From assembly GCF_019448235.1 (NCBI RefSeq), contig NZ_CP080409.1, positions 806,001 through 870,000 of the forward strand: a stretch of DNA of 64,000 nucleotides. The letters are read 5' to 3'. The notes beneath the pieces were generated by a model. The model saw nothing but the letters and a program-made list of their open reading frames with translations. It did no database searches and was not told where the DNA came from. The stretch comes from Nocardioides panacisoli. GTDB lineage: Bacteria > Actinomycetota > Actinomycetes > Propionibacteriales > Nocardioidaceae. Shown piece by piece: positions 8,887-16,745 of this stretch. The translations under genes were made by a program, and so were the position numbers. The stretch's first letter is position 1. The number at the start of each line of letters is the position of its first letter.

Positions 8887-10167
8887 ATGGCAGACAACGT
8901 ACGTCGGGCCGCTGTACTCGGCGGTAACCGCATCCCCTTCGCTCGATCCAACGGTGCCTACGCCACCGCCTCGAACCAGGACATGCTCACCGCTGCGCTC
9001 GACGGGCTGGTGAAGCGCCACGGCCTGACCGGTGAACGCGTCGGCGAGGTCGCCGGCGGTGCGGTGCTCAAGCACGCCCGCGACTTCAACCTCGTGCGCG
9101 AGTCGGTGCTGGGCAGCGGCCTGGCGCCCGAGACCGCGGCGGTCGACCTCCAGCAGGCGTGCGGCACCGGTCTGCAGGCGATCAACTACATCGCCAACAA
9201 GATCAAGCTCGGCCAGCTCGACTCCGGCATCGGCGGCGGCGTGGACACGACCTCCGACGCCCCCATCGCGATCTCGGAGAAGCTGCGCAAGAAGCTGATC
9301 GCGCTCAACAACGCGCGCACCAACAAGGACCGCCTCGCCGTGCTCGCCTCGCTGCGCCCCGGCGACATCGGCATCGCGATCCCGTCCAACGGCGAGCCCC
9401 GTACCAAGCTGTCCATGGGCGAGCACCAGGCGCTGACCGCCCTGGAGTGGCAGATCACCCGCGAGGCCCAGGACGCGCTCGCGGTGGCCTCGCACCAGAA
9501 CATGGCCGCGTCGTACGACGAGGGCTGGCAGGACGACCTGATCACGCCGTTCCGCGGGCTCGAGCGCGACAACAACCTGCGCGGCGACTCCTCGGTGGAG
9601 AAGCTCGCCAAGCTCAAGCCGGTCTTCGGCAAGGGCGAGGCCGCGACGATGACCGCGGCGAACTCCACCCCGCTCACCGACGGCGCCTCCGCGGTGCTGC
9701 TCGGCAGCGAGGAGTGGGCCGAGGAGCACGGCTTGAAGCCGCTGGCCTACTTCGTCGACTCCGAGGTCGCGGCGGTGGACTTCGTCAACGGCAAGGAGGG
9801 CCTGCTGATGGCGCCGGCGTACGCCGTGCCGCGGATGCTCGCCCGCAACGGCCTGTCGCTGGGCGACTTCGACTTCTACGAGATCCACGAGGCGTTCGCC
9901 TCGCAGGTTCTCTCGACGCTCGCCGCGTGGGAGAGCCCGGTGTTCTGCAAGGAGCGCCTGGGTCTCGACGGTCCGCTGGGCTCGATCGACCGCGAGAAGC
10001 TCAACGTCAAGGGCTCCTCGCTCGCGGCCGGTCACCCGTTCGCTGCGACCGGTGGCCGGATTGTGGCCAACACCGCCAAGCTGCTCGACGCCAACGGTGG
10101 TGGCCGTGCGCTGATCTCGGTCTGCGCGGCCGGTGGCCAGGGCGTCGTGGCGATCCTGGAGAAGTAG
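8887..10167 (+). CDS. fadA2: Acetyl-CoA acetyltransferase (thiolase), FadA2-like
   Basis: A 426-residue thiolase that cleaves or condenses 3-oxoacyl-CoA. The nucleophilic cysteine is Cys92 in LQQACGTGLQAI; the catalytic His lies in AAGHPFAATGGR and the second Cys in SVCAAGGQG close to the C-terminus. Start 8887 (MADNVRRAAV) has GGCGAGG 9-10 bases upstream; an ATG three codons earlier at 8878 is possible. Divergent from the FabG4/HtdX operon across 194 bases containing TGTAACT repeats. The gene neighbourhood equals the Mtb fadA2-fabG4-htdX set, which is linked to fatty-acid beta-oxidation/elongation rather than to the steroid genes further right. A strong GC hairpin follows the stop codon. Confidence 0.92.
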   Translation: MADNVRRAAVLGGNRIPFARSNGAYATASNQDMLTAALDGLVKRHGLTGERVGEVAGGAVLKHARDFNLVRESVLGSGLAPETAAVDLQQACGTGLQAINYIANKIKLGQLDSGIGGGVDTTSDAPIAISEKLRKKLIALNNARTNKDRLAVLASLRPGDIGIAIPSNGEPRTKLSMGEHQALTALEWQITREAQDALAVASHQNMAASYDEGWQDDLITPFRGLERDNNLRGDSSVEKLAKLKPVFGKGEAATMTAANSTPLTDGASAVLLGSEEWAEEHGLKPLAYFVDSEVAAVDFVNGKEGLLMAPAYAVPRMLARNGLSLGDFDFYEIHEAFASQVLSTLAAWESPVFCKERLGLDGPLGSIDREKLNVKGSSLAAGHPFAATGGRIVANTAKLLDANGGGRALISVCAAGGQGVVAILEK

Positions 10168-10183
10168 GTCGCACACCTGCTGA

Positions 10184-10221
10184 CCGCGGGCCCGTCCGGA
10201 GTGATCCGGGCGGGCCCGCGG
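10184..10221 (+). terminator. GC-rich terminator hairpin after the thiolase gene
   Basis: Arms CCGCGGGCCCG (10184-10194) and CGGGCCCGCGG (10211-10221) pair perfectly, and the inner TCCGGA/TCCGG extends the stem to about 17 pairs around a GTGA loop with one T-G pair. There is no T-tract, which is common for actinobacterial terminators. Confidence 0.75.
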
Positions 10222-10246
10222 CGTTCGTCGGGTGGGTCACAAGTGC

Positions 10247-10276
10247 TGTAACTCCGAGTTGCACGTCCCGTACACT
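10247..10276 (+). promoter_or_regulatory. tetR promoter with palindromic operator and leaderless -10 box
   Basis: TGTAACTCCGAGTTGCA (10247-10263) is a 7-3-7 palindrome with one mismatch. A -10 like TACACT stands at 10271-10276, six bases before the ATG at 10283, with no ribosome-binding sequence between, so the mRNA is probably leaderless. The palindrome covers the -35/spacer region, the expected place for autorepression. Confidence 0.55.
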
Positions 10277-10282
10277 GCGAGC

Positions 10283-10984
10283 ATGGCGAGTGCGACGGAA
10301 TCGAGCCCGGTCGACGGGCGGCGCAAGGCCGCGGCCGCCCGGCGCCGCGAGCGCAAGGCGCAGATCGTCGCGGCGACACGGGAGATCTTCGACGAGCGCG
10401 GGGTGCGCGACGTCCAGATCGAGCACATCGCCAAGGCCGTCGGCATCAACCGCGCGATCGTCTACCGCCACTTCTCCGGCAAGGAGGAGCTCTTCGCCGA
10501 GACTCTGGTGGGCTATCTCGGCGAGCTGCACGACGCCATGCAGGCCGCAGCGGACTCCACCGACGCGCCGCGTGAGCAGCTGGCCGCGATCGTCGGCGCG
10601 TTCGTGGACTACGGGTGTGCCCACCCGGCGTTCGTGGACTGCGCCCAGCAGCTGATGCTGCGCCCCGGCGACGAACTGCTCGACGAGATCGCCGAGGGTG
10701 CGCTCTACCGCTTGGGCGTGGGCATCACCTCGTGCCTCACGATCCTCTCCGACGTGCTGTCGCGCGGCGCCGAGGCGGGCGCCTTCGAGATCAACGACGA
10801 CGCCAGCGTGCTCGCCAACATGCTCTACGCCAGCGGCCTCGGGGCCCTCCAGCTCGCCCGGCTCGGGATCCTCGTCACCGAGAAGGCCCCCGGCGTGCCG
10901 GTGGTCGACCAGGTCTCGTCGGCACAGGTCCGTGACCACCTCGTCCGCTCCGCCCTGGCGCTGGTCCTGCCCCAACCCGCCTGA
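10283..10984 (+). CDS. TetR/AcrR-family transcriptional repressor
   Basis: A 233-residue regulator. The N-terminal helix-turn-helix is clear: RKAQIVAATREIFDERG, then IEHIAKAVGINRAIVYRHFSGKEELFAETL at about residues 40-70. The remaining C-terminal part is the helical ligand domain, rich in hydrophobic residues. Start 10283 (MASATESS) follows a -10 box at leaderless distance and lies after the operator-like palindrome; an in-frame start at 10232 would read through it. Position next to the fadA2/fabG4/htdX group and the shared TGTAACT word make those genes its likely targets. In Mtb a TetR gene (Rv0238) also lies beside this group (from memory). Ligand unknown; an acyl-CoA would be reasonable. 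Confidence 0.85.
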   Translation: MASATESSPVDGRRKAAAARRRERKAQIVAATREIFDERGVRDVQIEHIAKAVGINRAIVYRHFSGKEELFAETLVGYLGELHDAMQAAADSTDAPREQLAAIVGAFVDYGCAHPAFVDCAQQLMLRPGDELLDEIAEGALYRLGVGITSCLTILSDVLSRGAEAGAFEINDDASVLANMLYASGLGALQLARLGILVTEKAPGVPVVDQVSSAQVRDHLVRSALALVLPQPA

Positions 10985-11012
10985 ACCCTCGCCGAGCCCG
11001 CCGGTGGGCTTC

Positions 11013-11208
11013 CTTGGTGGTCGAGCCGGCGCCGTGAGGGACGCGGCCAACCTTGCTGGTCGAGCCGACGCCGTGAGGAACCCCGCCCCTTGCTGGTCGA
11101 GCCGACGCCACGAAGGACGCGGCCGCGTGCGGGTGGCCTCTCGGCACGGAGGCTGGTCTTGCTGGTCGAGCCGGCGCCGTGAGGGACGAGCGGCGTCGTG
11201 TCGAGGCC
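11013..11208. repeat. Cluster of four REP-like dispersed repeats
   Basis: This gene-free stretch between the TetR and HNH genes (10985-11291) is filled by four copies of an element beginning CTTGCTGGTCGAGCCG and continuing CGCCGTGAGG: 11013-11040, 11052-11079, 11089-11116 and 11158-11208. The last copy is longest and goes on through GGGACGAGCGGCGTCGTG to TCGAGGCC. The same long form, inverted, lies inside the next gene at 12045-12095. Arms TGGTCGAGCC and the distal TCGAGRCC can fold back partly. These look like the short interspersed elements common in Nocardioides genomes. Confidence 0.75.
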
Positions 11209-11291
11209 CCCTCGGACCGCTCCTCGCTAGTTGTCCACAGGGGCTTGGTTCATGCGGTCGCGATGTCGGTGCTCGGTGATCTACTGAACCC

Positions 11292-12644
11292 ATGTCCACG
11301 CAGCCGCAACCGCACCGTTCCACCGCGGAGCTGTTGGGCTCGGTGCGGGCCGAGGTGGCGCTACGGCGGGATTCCGAGGTCCGCGAGGCCCGCGACATCG
11401 TGGCCTGGGCCGGACTCAACACCGTCCAGGAGTCGGCGGATGCGGCGACGATCAGTGATGGGTACGTCGACAGCGGCGTGCCGATCGCCGGTGACGGTGC
11501 ACCGCTCGTCAGCGAGTTCGCGTTGATGGAGCTGTGCGCCGTCCTCGGACGGTCCACGATCGCGGGGCGGGACCATGTGGGGAAGGTCCTCGAGACCGCC
11601 TACCGGCTGCCCTCGATCTGGCAGGCCGTGCTCGCGGGACGCGTGCCGGTGTGGCGCGCGCTCAGGATCGCCGACAGCACCCGACTGCTCCCGGCAGACG
11701 CTGCCGCCCACGTGGACCGGCATCTCGCGCGGTTCGCGGCGACCTGCACCTTCGCCCAGGTCGATCGGCTGGTCGAGGAGGCACTGGCCCGGTTCGACCC
11801 CACCGCCGCCGAGCAGCGGCGGCGTGAGGCCGCCGACGGGCGCCGGTTCGACGTCCACACCCACGACGCCAGGATTGAGGGCACGGTCGGGGTCGAGGGG
11901 ATCCTCGACACCGCCGACGCGCTCGACCTGGACGCCGCGATCAGCGACCGCGCCCGAGAACTCGCCGACCTGGGCTGTGATGCCTCACGCGGCGTACGCC
12001 GCTCCATGGCCGCCGGCGACCTCGCTCGGGGCGATCAGTCCCTGGGTCTCGACACGCGATCGCTCGTCCCTCACGAGCGCGGCTCGACCACCAAGAACCG
12101 GACCACCACCACGACGAGCCGCCGCACGGTCGACCTGCACGTCCACCTCACCGACACCGCCCTCACCACTGACGGCGAGACCATCGGACGGTTGGGCAAC
12201 ACCCGCAGTCCCGTCACCGCCGGGCAGGTCCGCGACTGGTGCGGCACGCCGGGCGCCACCGTCATCGTCCGGCCCGTGATCGACCTGACGGGCCACGAGC
12301 CTGTTGAGGCCTACGAGATCCCCGACCGCCACCGACGCCAGGTCCACCTCCGTGATCCCCACTGCGCCTTCCCGCACTGCCAACGCCGCGCCACGCGTTG
12401 CGATCTCGACCACGCCACACCCCACGCCGCGGGTGGCTCCACGTGTCCCTGCAACCTGGTCCCGCTCTGTCGAAGTCATCATCGAGCGAAGACCCACTCG
12501 ACGTGGGGCTACACCGTCCTCGACCCCGGCCAGTACCTCTGGACCAGCCCCCACGGCCACCAGTACCTCGTCGACCACCACGGCACCCGCACCCTCGAGC
12601 ACGGTCTCGACAGGCTCGACCACCGGCAGACCCACCGACGATGA
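11292..12644 (+). CDS. DUF222/13E12-type HNH endonuclease family protein
   Basis: A 450-residue protein of the 13E12-repeat family. An alpha-helical DUF222 region covers about residues 10-340, and a C-terminal HNH domain at about 357-405 shows paired cysteines (HCAFPHC and STCPCNLVPLCRSHH) and the LDHATPHAAGG core. These proteins occur in many copies in actinobacterial genomes, may be mobile, and their function is not established; DNA nicking is inferred from the HNH fold. Two stretches of the coding sequence are copies of dispersed repeats: 12045-12095 in the middle and about 12603-12624 at the C-terminus, both read in frame. The starting ATG at 11292 follows a short untranslated region without a strong ribosome-binding site. 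Confidence 0.85.
   Translation: MSTQPQPHRSTAELLGSVRAEVALRRDSEVREARDIVAWAGLNTVQESADAATISDGYVDSGVPIAGDGAPLVSEFALMELCAVLGRSTIAGRDHVGKVLETAYRLPSIWQAVLAGRVPVWRALRIADSTRLLPADAAAHVDRHLARFAATCTFAQVDRLVEEALARFDPTAAEQRRREAADGRRFDVHTHDARIEGTVGVEGILDTADALDLDAAISDRARELADLGCDASRGVRRSMAAGDLARGDQSLGLDTRSLVPHERGSTTKNRTTTTTSRRTVDLHVHLTDTALTTDGETIGRLGNTRSPVTAGQVRDWCGTPGATVIVRPVIDLTGHEPVEAYEIPDRHRRQVHLRDPHCAFPHCQRRATRCDLDHATPHAAGGSTCPCNLVPLCRSHHRAKTHSTWGYTVLDPGQYLWTSPHGHQYLVDHHGTRTLEHGLDRLDHRQTHRR
12045..12095 (-). repeat. REP-like element inserted in frame inside the HNH gene
   Basis: These 51 bases are the reverse complement of the long copy at 11158-11208, sharing the CTTG-TGGTCGAGCCG end, the central GTGAGGGACGAGCG and the TCGAGRCC end. 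Being 17 codons long it keeps the reading frame and adds a low-complexity segment LDTRSLVPHERGSTTK to the protein between the DUF222 region and the HNH domain. Confidence 0.75.
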
Positions 12645-12696
12645 CCCCGCCACCACACCCCGCCCACGCGCGGGGCCATCGGCACGCCCGCAGCTC

Positions 12697-12966
12697 TCAG
12701 CGGGCGGCGTGGGTCCGCACGGTCTCGATGGTGTCGGCCTCGGCGGCGGTCTTGTCCTCGCGATAGCGGAGCACGCGGGCGAAGCGGAGGGCGAGGCCTC
12801 CGGGGTAGCGGGTGGAGCGCTGGAGTCCGTCGAAGGCGATCTCGACGACCTGCTCGGGACGCACCGGGACGACCCAGTCGGCCGCGGGGTCGTCGACGGT
12901 CGCGAGCTCGGTGAAGCGTTCGGTCTGCCAGGCGAGGATCTCGTCGGTCATGCCCTTGAAAGTCTT
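12697..12966 (-). pseudogene. Remnant of the DNA ligase 3' end
   Basis: On the minus strand this segment encodes [16 protein letters not shown]... and ends ETVRTHAAR before a stop at 12697-12699. From 12718 to 12966 it is nearly identical to 13521-13769 inside the intact ligase gene, at a constant offset of 803 bases and with only about six differences. It lacks everything upstream of the C-terminal 85 residues, so it is a non-functional fragment. Its last residues differ from those of the intact gene (EAVRDHADGPTRGH). It fills most of the stretch 12645-12988 that has no other gene. Confidence 0.85.
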
Positions 12967-13769
12967 CCGGGGACCGCAGTTACGGAAACTAGTCCTCCTT
13001 GGCAAGGCCGTCGATGAATGTCGCGAAGTCAGGTGCGAGTGGGGTGATCCGATAGCCGACCTCTTGGTCGACGTGCACAACACGTGGCTCGCCCTCGCTT
13101 CTGTAGTCGAGCGCGATCATGTCGTGTCCCGCAGACGGGCAGTCTGCGAAGTAGACCCCGATGTCTGGATACCCCCATTCACTAATCCAGAAGGTGCTCC
13201 CGAGTCCACCGCAAAGGCTGAAGGGTGCCGTGTGTCCGATAGCGGCGATCGAAGTGACGCCAACGTGATCCTCGGCCCACGTCGTCGGTGTGTCTGTCCG
13301 ATGGGCGTCTCGTGCCAAGTGGCCGCCATTGTGCTGTCGCGCAAGAGCGACGTACGCCTCAGGCAACCGGACGCCAAGTTCGGTCTCGATGGACTGGATG
13401 AGGCTCGCGGCTGGCGTCGACTCAAAGGCCATCTGGCCGCTACGGAACGTTCCGTTTGCTCCCTGCACGCGAGGAACCTACCCGTCAGTGCCCGCGAGTC
13501 GGTCCGTCGGCGTGATCGCGCACGGCCTCGATGGTGTCGGCCTCGGCGGCGCTCTTGTCGTCGCGGTAGCGGAGCACGCGGGCGAAGCGGAGGGCGAGGC
13601 CTCCGGGGTAGCGGGTGGAGCGCTGGAGTCCGTCGAAGGCGATCTCGACGACCTGCTCGGGACGCACCGGGACGACCCAGTCGGCCGCGGGGTCGTCGAC
13701 GGTCGCGAGCTCGGTGAAGCGTTCGGTCTGCCAGGCCAAGATCTCGTCGGTCATGCCCTTGAAAGTCTT
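12718..13769. repeat. 249-base direct repeat of ligase 3' coding sequence flanking SMI1
   Basis: Copy A is 12718-12966 and copy B is 13521-13769, aligned without gaps at offset 803. The pair brackets the SMI1/KNR4 gene and marks the footprint of an insertion or unequal recombination at the end of the ligase gene. Confidence 0.88.
12989..13432 (-). CDS. SMI1/KNR4-family protein (immunity-type), inserted gene
   Basis: About 147 residues from the ATG at 13432 (a GTG at 13468 would add 12). The SMI1/KNR4 pattern is visible: [23 protein letters not shown] at the N-terminus, then a WI-x-E-W and [16 protein letters not shown] block and ...DFATFIDGL at the end. In bacteria this superfamily is typical of immunity proteins of polymorphic toxin systems, but no toxin gene is next to it. 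It lies exactly between the two copies of the ligase 3' end, and its base composition is clearly less GC-rich than both neighbours, so it was acquired recently. A perfect 14-base palindrome ACGGAACGTTCCGT at 13442-13455 stands just upstream of the ATG and may be an operator. Neither start has a convincing ribosome-binding site. Confidence 0.72.
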   Translation of the reverse strand: MAFESTPAASLIQSIETELGVRLPEAYVALARQHNGGHLARDAHRTDTPTTWAEDHVGVTSIAAIGHTAPFSLCGGLGSTFWISEWGYPDIGVYFADCPSAGHDMIALDYRSEGEPRVVHVDQEVGYRITPLAPDFATFIDGLAKED

Positions 13770-15008
13770 GCCGAGCATGACGAAGCCACCGTCGGGATCG
13801 CGGGCGCCGAGGTGGATGTTCGACAGCCACCCGCGTCGGCGGCCGGATCCCCACTCGACGGCGAGCACGACCAGGTCGAGGGTGTGGACCGGCTTCACCT
13901 TGACCCAGGCGGCGCCGCGGCGGCCGGCGTCGTACGTCGCTCCGGCCGCCTTGACCACCACGCCCTCCTGCCCGGAGGCGAGCACGTCGTCGGCGAAGGC
14001 CTGCGCGTCGGCGGGATCCTCGCCACGCCAGCGGGTCACCCGCCACGGCTCGGGCACGAGGTCGTCGAGCTCGGCCCACCGCTCGTGGGCCGGCAGGTCG
14101 AGCAGGTCGCGGCCGTCGCGGTGCAGCAGGTCGAAGAAGTACGGCGTCACCGCACCGCCACTGCCGCTCGCTGTCCGCGACGCGGTCTCCTGGAAGGGCC
14201 GGGGCCCCCCGTCGTCGGCCAGCCACATCGCCTCGCCGTCGAGCACGAGCCGGTCCGCGGGCAGTGAGCGGACGATCTCGACCACCTCGGGCAGCCGCTC
14301 GGTGATGTCGTCGAGGCTGCGCGTCGCGATGCGCACGTCCTGACCGTCGCGGTGCACCTGGATCCGGATCCCGTCGAGTTTCGCGTCCACCGCGGCGTCG
14401 GCGCCCACCTTCTCCAGTGCCGCCGCGAGGTCGGGCGCGGACGAGGCGAGCATCGGCTGGATTGGGCGTCCCACGGTCAGTCCGATCCCGGCCAGCGCCT
14501 CCTCGCCCTCGAACGCCGCCTCGACGACGTACGCCGTCCCACCGGCCAGCATCGCCGCCCGCCGCACCTGCTTCACGGGCAGGTCGGCGGCAGCCGCGAC
14601 GGCCTCGGTCAGCATCGCCTCGAGCGCGCCCTGGCGGACCTCGCCGGTGATGATGCCGCGCAGCCACGCCTGTTCGTCCTCGGTGGCGCGTCCGAAGAGC
14701 TCCTCGGTGCGGGTACGCCGCATCCCGGCCGAGCCGGGGCCGGAGAGCCCGGCGACCTTCTCGAGCGTCGCGTCCACCTCGGCGACCGTCAGCGTCGCCT
14801 CGTCCGCGGGGGAGGGCAGGTCGCCCAGCGAGCGCCAGCCGACGCCGGTGCGCCGCTGCCGCAGCGAACCGCCCAGGTAGCGCGCGACGAGCGGACGCTC
14901 CCCGGCGGGCGCCTCGGCGAGCACGGCGGCCAGCAACCGCACCTTCTCCTTGCGCGACCGGGTCGCGGAGACGGCGCGTGAGGTGGCGACGACCTCCTGC
15001 AGCAGCAT
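13485..15008 (-). CDS. ligB: ATP-dependent DNA ligase, LigB-type
   Basis: A 507-residue ligase that joins nicked DNA using ATP. The adenylated lysine is Lys210 in the motif I sequence DAKLDGIR; further motifs are RLVLDGEAMW, the EGVVVK motif (GQEGVVVKAAG) and AWVKVKP. N-terminal residues 1-180 form the DNA-binding domain, the C-terminus is an OB fold. Mtb LigB has the same length and layout. The ATG at 15008 is 10 bases downstream of the stop of the TetR gene, so both belong to one transcript. The C-terminal 85 codons are duplicated 803 bases downstream behind the SMI1 gene, so the present C-terminus (DHADGPTRGH) may be of foreign origin. All motifs are intact and the enzyme should be active. 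Confidence 0.93.
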   Translation of the reverse strand: MLLQEVVATSRAVSATRSRKEKVRLLAAVLAEAPAGERPLVARYLGGSLRQRRTGVGWRSLGDLPSPADEATLTVAEVDATLEKVAGLSGPGSAGMRRTRTEELFGRATEDEQAWLRGIITGEVRQGALEAMLTEAVAAAADLPVKQVRRAAMLAGGTAYVVEAAFEGEEALAGIGLTVGRPIQPMLASSAPDLAAALEKVGADAAVDAKLDGIRIQVHRDGQDVRIATRSLDDITERLPEVVEIVRSLPADRLVLDGEAMWLADDGGPRPFQETASRTASGSGGAVTPYFFDLLHRDGRDLLDLPAHERWAELDDLVPEPWRVTRWRGEDPADAQAFADDVLASGQEGVVVKAAGATYDAGRRGAAWVKVKPVHTLDLVVLAVEWGSGRRRGWLSNIHLGARDPDGGFVMLGKTFKGMTDEILAWQTERFTELATVDDPAADWVVPVRPEQVVEIAFDGLQRSTRYPGGLALRFARVLRYRDDKSAAEADTIEAVRDHADGPTRGH

Positions 15009-15018
15009 CGGAGCCGTC

Positions 15019-15618
15019 TCAGTCGTGGGTCGCCTCGAGGACGGCCGCCGTGACGGCACCGCGCACGACCTTCTCGTAGACCTCGTCGAGCTGGTCGTCC
15101 AGCCCGCCGAAGTAGCCGGCCACCTCCAGGGAGACGAAGCCGTGCAGCGCCGCGAAGATCGCCATCGCGGTCGGCATCAGGCTCTCCTCGGGCAGCCCGG
15201 CCGAGCGCACCATCACCGAGAGCGCCTCGATCGGCCCCGCGGCGGCCTCGAAGAACGCGTCGCGATCGATCGCGGGCCGGGTGATCGCGGCGTAGCGCTG
15301 CGGCTTGTCGCGGGCGAAGGTGCGCAGCTCGTGGCTGAGCACCCGCAGCCCGTCCGCGCCCGAGTGGCCCATCGCGGCCCTGCTGACACGCTCGCCGAGC
15401 AGGCCCATCGCGCGGATCTGGATCAGTGCCCGCAGGTCCTCGAGGTTCGCGACGTGGTTGTAGAGGGAGGAGACGCGCGCGTCGAGCTCGGCGGCCAGGG
15501 AGGTCATCGTGAGCGCGTCGTAGCCGTCGCGGTCGACCAGCTCCTCGGCCGTGCGCAGCACCATCTCCTGGTCCAGGCGCGGCCGACGGGTGGAGGACGT
15601 GCTGGACACTGCGGTCAC
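15019..15618 (-). CDS. TetR-family regulator upstream of ligB
   Basis: About 199 residues from the GTG at 15618, chosen because GGGAG stands seven bases upstream; a second GTG at 15660 is possible but lacks such a site. The helix-turn-helix is LRTAEELVDRDGYDALTMTSLAAELDARVSSLYNHVANLEDL near residues 20-60. The C-terminal domain (ALHGFVSLEVAGYF) resembles the WHG/TetR_C_33 type. It precedes ligB by 10 bases in the same orientation and is divergent from the glycosylase gene at 15708. Target genes are not evident; autoregulation and control of the ligase transcript are likely. Confidence 0.82.
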   Translation of the reverse strand: MTAVSSTSSTRRPRLDQEMVLRTAEELVDRDGYDALTMTSLAAELDARVSSLYNHVANLEDLRALIQIRAMGLLGERVSRAAMGHSGADGLRVLSHELRTFARDKPQRYAAITRPAIDRDAFFEAAAGPIEALSVMVRSAGLPEESLMPTAMAIFAALHGFVSLEVAGYFGGLDDQLDEVYEKVVRGAVTAAVLEATHD

Positions 15619-15707
15619 GCGGGGCTCCCGATGCGAAGACGTTTCACGAACTGGTGACACAGTCTAGTCGCGCGCCGCCTCTCAGGCGGTGACCCTAGGC
15701 TCGACCC

Positions 15708-16661
15708 GTGCGTCGAGATCACCTGGAGCGGCTGTGGGTGCCGGACTGGCCGTGCCCCGTCCGGTCGATCCTGGGCCAGCAACGACGCGGCGGCGGCGAT
15801 CCCACGATGCGGCTCGGCGTCGGAGGTCGCCACTGGCGCGCCGCGCGTACGCCGGCCGGCCCGGTGACGCTCGCCGTCTCCGACCTCCGTCGCGACGGTT
15901 CGGTCGCGGCCGAGGCATGGGGGCCGGGTGCGGCGTGGGCGCTGGACCAACTGCCCGAGCTGTTGGGCGCCCACGACGACTGGAGCGACTTCGAGCCGCG
16001 CCACGACGTGCTCGCCCGTGCCCGCCGGCACCACGCCCACCTGCGGTTGGGACGCACCGGACTGCCGCTGGAGTCGTTGGTGCCGAGCATCATCGAGCAG
16101 AAGGTGACCGGTCAGGAGGCCTTCGCCGGCTTCCGCTCCCTGGTGCGACGCCACGGGGAGGCAGCGCCCGGGCCCGGGTCGGAGGTCGGCGTCGCGCTGC
16201 AGCCGGCGCCGGAGACGATCCGGGGCATCCCGTCCTGGGCGTGGCTGGCGATGCACATCGACCCGGCCCGTTCGCGCGCGGTGGTGCAGGCGGCGAGCCG
16301 CGCGTCCGCGGTGGACCGCTTGGCCCGACGTCCCCTGTCCGAGGTCGAGGACGCCCTGCGTTCGCTCCCGGGCGTCGGCGTCTGGACGGCCGCCGAGGTC
16401 CGCCAGTGCGCGTTCGGCGACCCCGACGCGGTCTCGTACGGCGACTACCACGTCGCCAAGGACGTGGGCTGGGCCCTGACCGGGCGCGCGTTCGACGACA
16501 CCGAGCTCGCGGACTACCTGGAGCCCTGGCGTCCCCATCGCGGACGGGTGCCGTTCCTGGTCGGTGCCGCTGGTCTCCACCGCCCGCGCCGCGGGCCGCG
16601 CATGGCACCGCGGACGCACCTGCCCGCGCGCTCCCACGGGTTGGGCCGACCGCGGGCGTAA
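15708..16661 (+). CDS. DNA-3-methyladenine glycosylase, AlkA/HhH-GPD type
   Basis: A 317-residue protein starting at GTG 15708. The helix-hairpin-helix and catalytic loop read LPGVGVWTAAEVRQCAFGDP, and the base-excision Asp is in VSYGDYHV a few residues later, the pattern of AlkA-type glycosylases that remove alkylated purines. Upstream, LVPSIIEQKVTGQEA is the conserved helix of the HhH-GPD fold. The N-terminal 100 residues replace the TBP-like domain of E. coli AlkA only loosely. It is divergent from the TetR/ligB operon, fitting a small DNA-repair neighbourhood. The C-terminus ends in a basic RRGPRMAPRTH tail. Confidence 0.85.
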   Translation: MRRDHLERLWVPDWPCPVRSILGQQRRGGGDPTMRLGVGGRHWRAARTPAGPVTLAVSDLRRDGSVAAEAWGPGAAWALDQLPELLGAHDDWSDFEPRHDVLARARRHHAHLRLGRTGLPLESLVPSIIEQKVTGQEAFAGFRSLVRRHGEAAPGPGSEVGVALQPAPETIRGIPSWAWLAMHIDPARSRAVVQAASRASAVDRLARRPLSEVEDALRSLPGVGVWTAAEVRQCAFGDPDAVSYGDYHVAKDVGWALTGRAFDDTELADYLEPWRPHRGRVPFLVGAAGLHRPRRGPRMAPRTHLPARSHGLGRPRA

Positions 16662-16670
16662 CCACCCCGA

Positions 16671-16687
16671 CGTGATAAGTGTTACAC
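16671..16687 (+). promoter_or_regulatory. Possible promoter/operator of the first mce operon
   Basis: In the 84-base gap before the operon the least GC-rich part is GTGATAAGTGTTACAC. It contains a GTGTTACAC palindrome (16679-16687) and a weak -10 like GATAAG. No KstR-type GAAC-NN-GTTC site is present. Support is weak. Confidence 0.25.
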
Positions 16688-16745
16688 CGAGCAACGGGCA
16701 CTTGGTGCCTTGGGCAGGGAGCTTGGAGCGACGAAGGGTGGGCGG

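Noticed and set aside
13442..13455. ACGGAACGTTCCGT as a seventh KstR operator
   Set aside because: GAAC and GTTC are joined without the two-base spacer required by the KstR motif, and the gene behind it is unrelated to steroids.
16662..16745. Regulatory site for mce locus 1 of KstR or KstR2 type
   Set aside because: Neither GAAC-NN-GTTC nor an AnCAAG-type palindrome is present; only a short GTGTTACAC palindrome, too weak to assign.
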